Positions 6,300 through 6,661 of a stretch of DNA of 6,661 nt are shown here, in pieces (position 1 is the first letter of the stretch; each line of letters starts with the position of its first letter). The translations under genes and the position numbers were made by a program. The DNA lies in NCBI GenBank assembly GCA_023145485.1, contig JAGLDT010000144.1:1-6661 (forward strand), given 5' to 3'. This DNA is from Cocleimonas sp. GTDB lineage: Bacteria; Pseudomonadota; Gammaproteobacteria; Thiotrichales; Thiotrichaceae. Under the pieces are notes generated by a model. That model saw only the letters and a list, made by a program, of their open reading frames with translations, was not told where the DNA came from and did no database searches.

Positions 6300-6305
6300 T
6301 ATAAT
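6300..6305 (+). promoter_or_regulatory. Possible -10 box (TATAAT) of a promoter for the right-hand gene
   Basis: A perfect TATAAT is found here but no -35 match at 16-18 bases upstream (TCAAAA at 17) and no extended -10 TG. If used, it would need an activator and would give a leader of about 265 bases before the ATG at 6579. AT-rich DNA produces such boxes by chance. Confidence 0.2.
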
Positions 6306-6578
6306 ATAGGATCTGTTTTAAATTTTGAAAGAGCACCTGACCAAGAAGGGTTAATTTTGGGGGAAAGTGAAGCATAGTAATATAGTTTCAGTTGATTCGG
6401 TCAGAGAGTGTCTGTAAAGAGCAAATAATGAATAGTTTTGTTGCTCATCCTGTGTTCACCAGCCTACTAGTCTTTAAATGTAACTTTTGTTGATTAGATC
6501 TATAAAAGCATACTAGGACAAGCACCGCTAGGAAGAAAGTGCAATAATCATCCTACCCAAACACTTAAAGATCATTTC

Positions 6579-6661
6579 ATGAAACATAATATTTTTCTGG
6601 CATTTATCTTTGCTAAACAAGATTTTAAGGAACGATATATTGGTACAGGGTTAGGGCAACT
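6579..6661 (+). CDS. Start of a probable ABC-2 type polysaccharide-export permease
   Basis: ATG at 6579 opens a frame that runs off the right edge after 27 full codons. The visible part includes FLAFIFAKQDFKERYIGTGL, which resembles the N-terminal signature of Wzm/TagG-type ABC permeases: a short segment, then (R/Q)DFK.RY.G(S/T).LG followed by LW in the family. These proteins form the membrane channel that exports O-antigen, capsule or teichoic-type polymers with an ATPase partner, which would be expected downstream. The start is supported by the family N-terminus, an AAAGA sequence eight bases upstream, and the absence of upstream in-frame start codons after a stop at 6495-6497. With only 27 residues the assignment rests on one motif. 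Confidence 0.6.
   Translation, partial: MKHNIFLAFIFAKQDFKERYIGTGLGQ

Larger units (their letters stand above)
6000..6578. other. AT-rich region without a convincing gene
   Basis: This stretch lies between two divergent genes. Up to 6125 it could be the N-terminal extension of the phosphatase gene. Beyond that only tiny frames occur: 24 codons from 6230 on the plus strand (MSGVLLRGWAHTYELNQ and so on, no visible ribosome site) and 21 codons from 6428 (MNSFVAHPVFTSLLVFK and so on, with AAGAG a few bases upstream). I recognise neither. There is a 10-base palindrome at 6260-6269, a TATAAT at 6300-6305, and a distant inverted pair CTGACC (6337-6342) and GGTCAG (6399-6404). I saw no tRNA, no terminator, and no ops/JUMPstart motif of the kind seen before many polysaccharide operons. 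Confidence 0.6.

Noticed and set aside
6337..6404. CTGACC/GGTCAG inverted pair as a structured RNA or attachment site
   Set aside because: Six-base arms 56 bases apart in AT-rich DNA are expected by chance and no further pairing supports them.
6428..6493. 21-codon frame MNSFVAHPVFTSLLVFK and so on
   Set aside because: Short, without a family, and only a moderate ribosome site; not enough to call a gene.
6521..6530. AGCACCGCTA as a degenerate ops (GGCGGTAG) element
   Set aside because: It does not match the ops core on either strand.

Overview
The window looks like chromosomal DNA of a low-GC gammaproteobacterium. The DAHP synthase aligns almost residue for residue with E. coli AroG. The murA-hisG-hisD order and the short-form HisG are typical of non-enterobacterial gammaproteobacteria such as the pseudomonads. 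Codon third positions favour A/T throughout, and the last 650 bases are clearly more AT-rich than the rest. I cannot name a genus from the sequence alone.

Layout: 1-438 (minus) is the N-terminal part of a CPA2-type (KefB/YbaL-like) cation:proton antiporter that runs off the left edge. 439-733 is a divergent control region. It holds a candidate antiporter promoter whose -10 lies inside a long inverted repeat, a small hairpin over a strong Shine-Dalgarno sequence, and a possible murA promoter. 734-5194 (plus) is a same-strand run: murA (peptidoglycan precursor synthesis), hisG (first step of histidine synthesis, short form), aroG (first step of aromatic synthesis, Phe-type) and hisD (last two steps of histidine synthesis). 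The first three are tightly spaced (34 and 12 bases). A 134-base gap with a long palindromic element separates aroG from hisD. The run ends at a probable intrinsic terminator at 5225-5252, inside the 3' coding end of a convergent PAP2-family membrane phosphatase gene. 6000-6578 is an AT-rich stretch without a convincing gene, and 6579-6661 (plus) is the first 27 codons of what looks like a polysaccharide-export ABC transporter permease.

Functionally, the plus-strand run joins cell-wall precursor synthesis with the entries to histidine and aromatic amino acid synthesis. HisG uses PRPP; AroG uses PEP and erythrose 4-phosphate; MurA also uses PEP. The PAP2 phosphatase may act on undecaprenyl pyrophosphate or another lipid phosphate, which would fit next to a possible polysaccharide locus on the right, but that link is inference. 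I see no new multi-gene system here. The unusual points are the aroG insertion in the his cluster, the operator-like repeat before the antiporter, the palindromic element before hisD, and the unexplained right-hand leader region.
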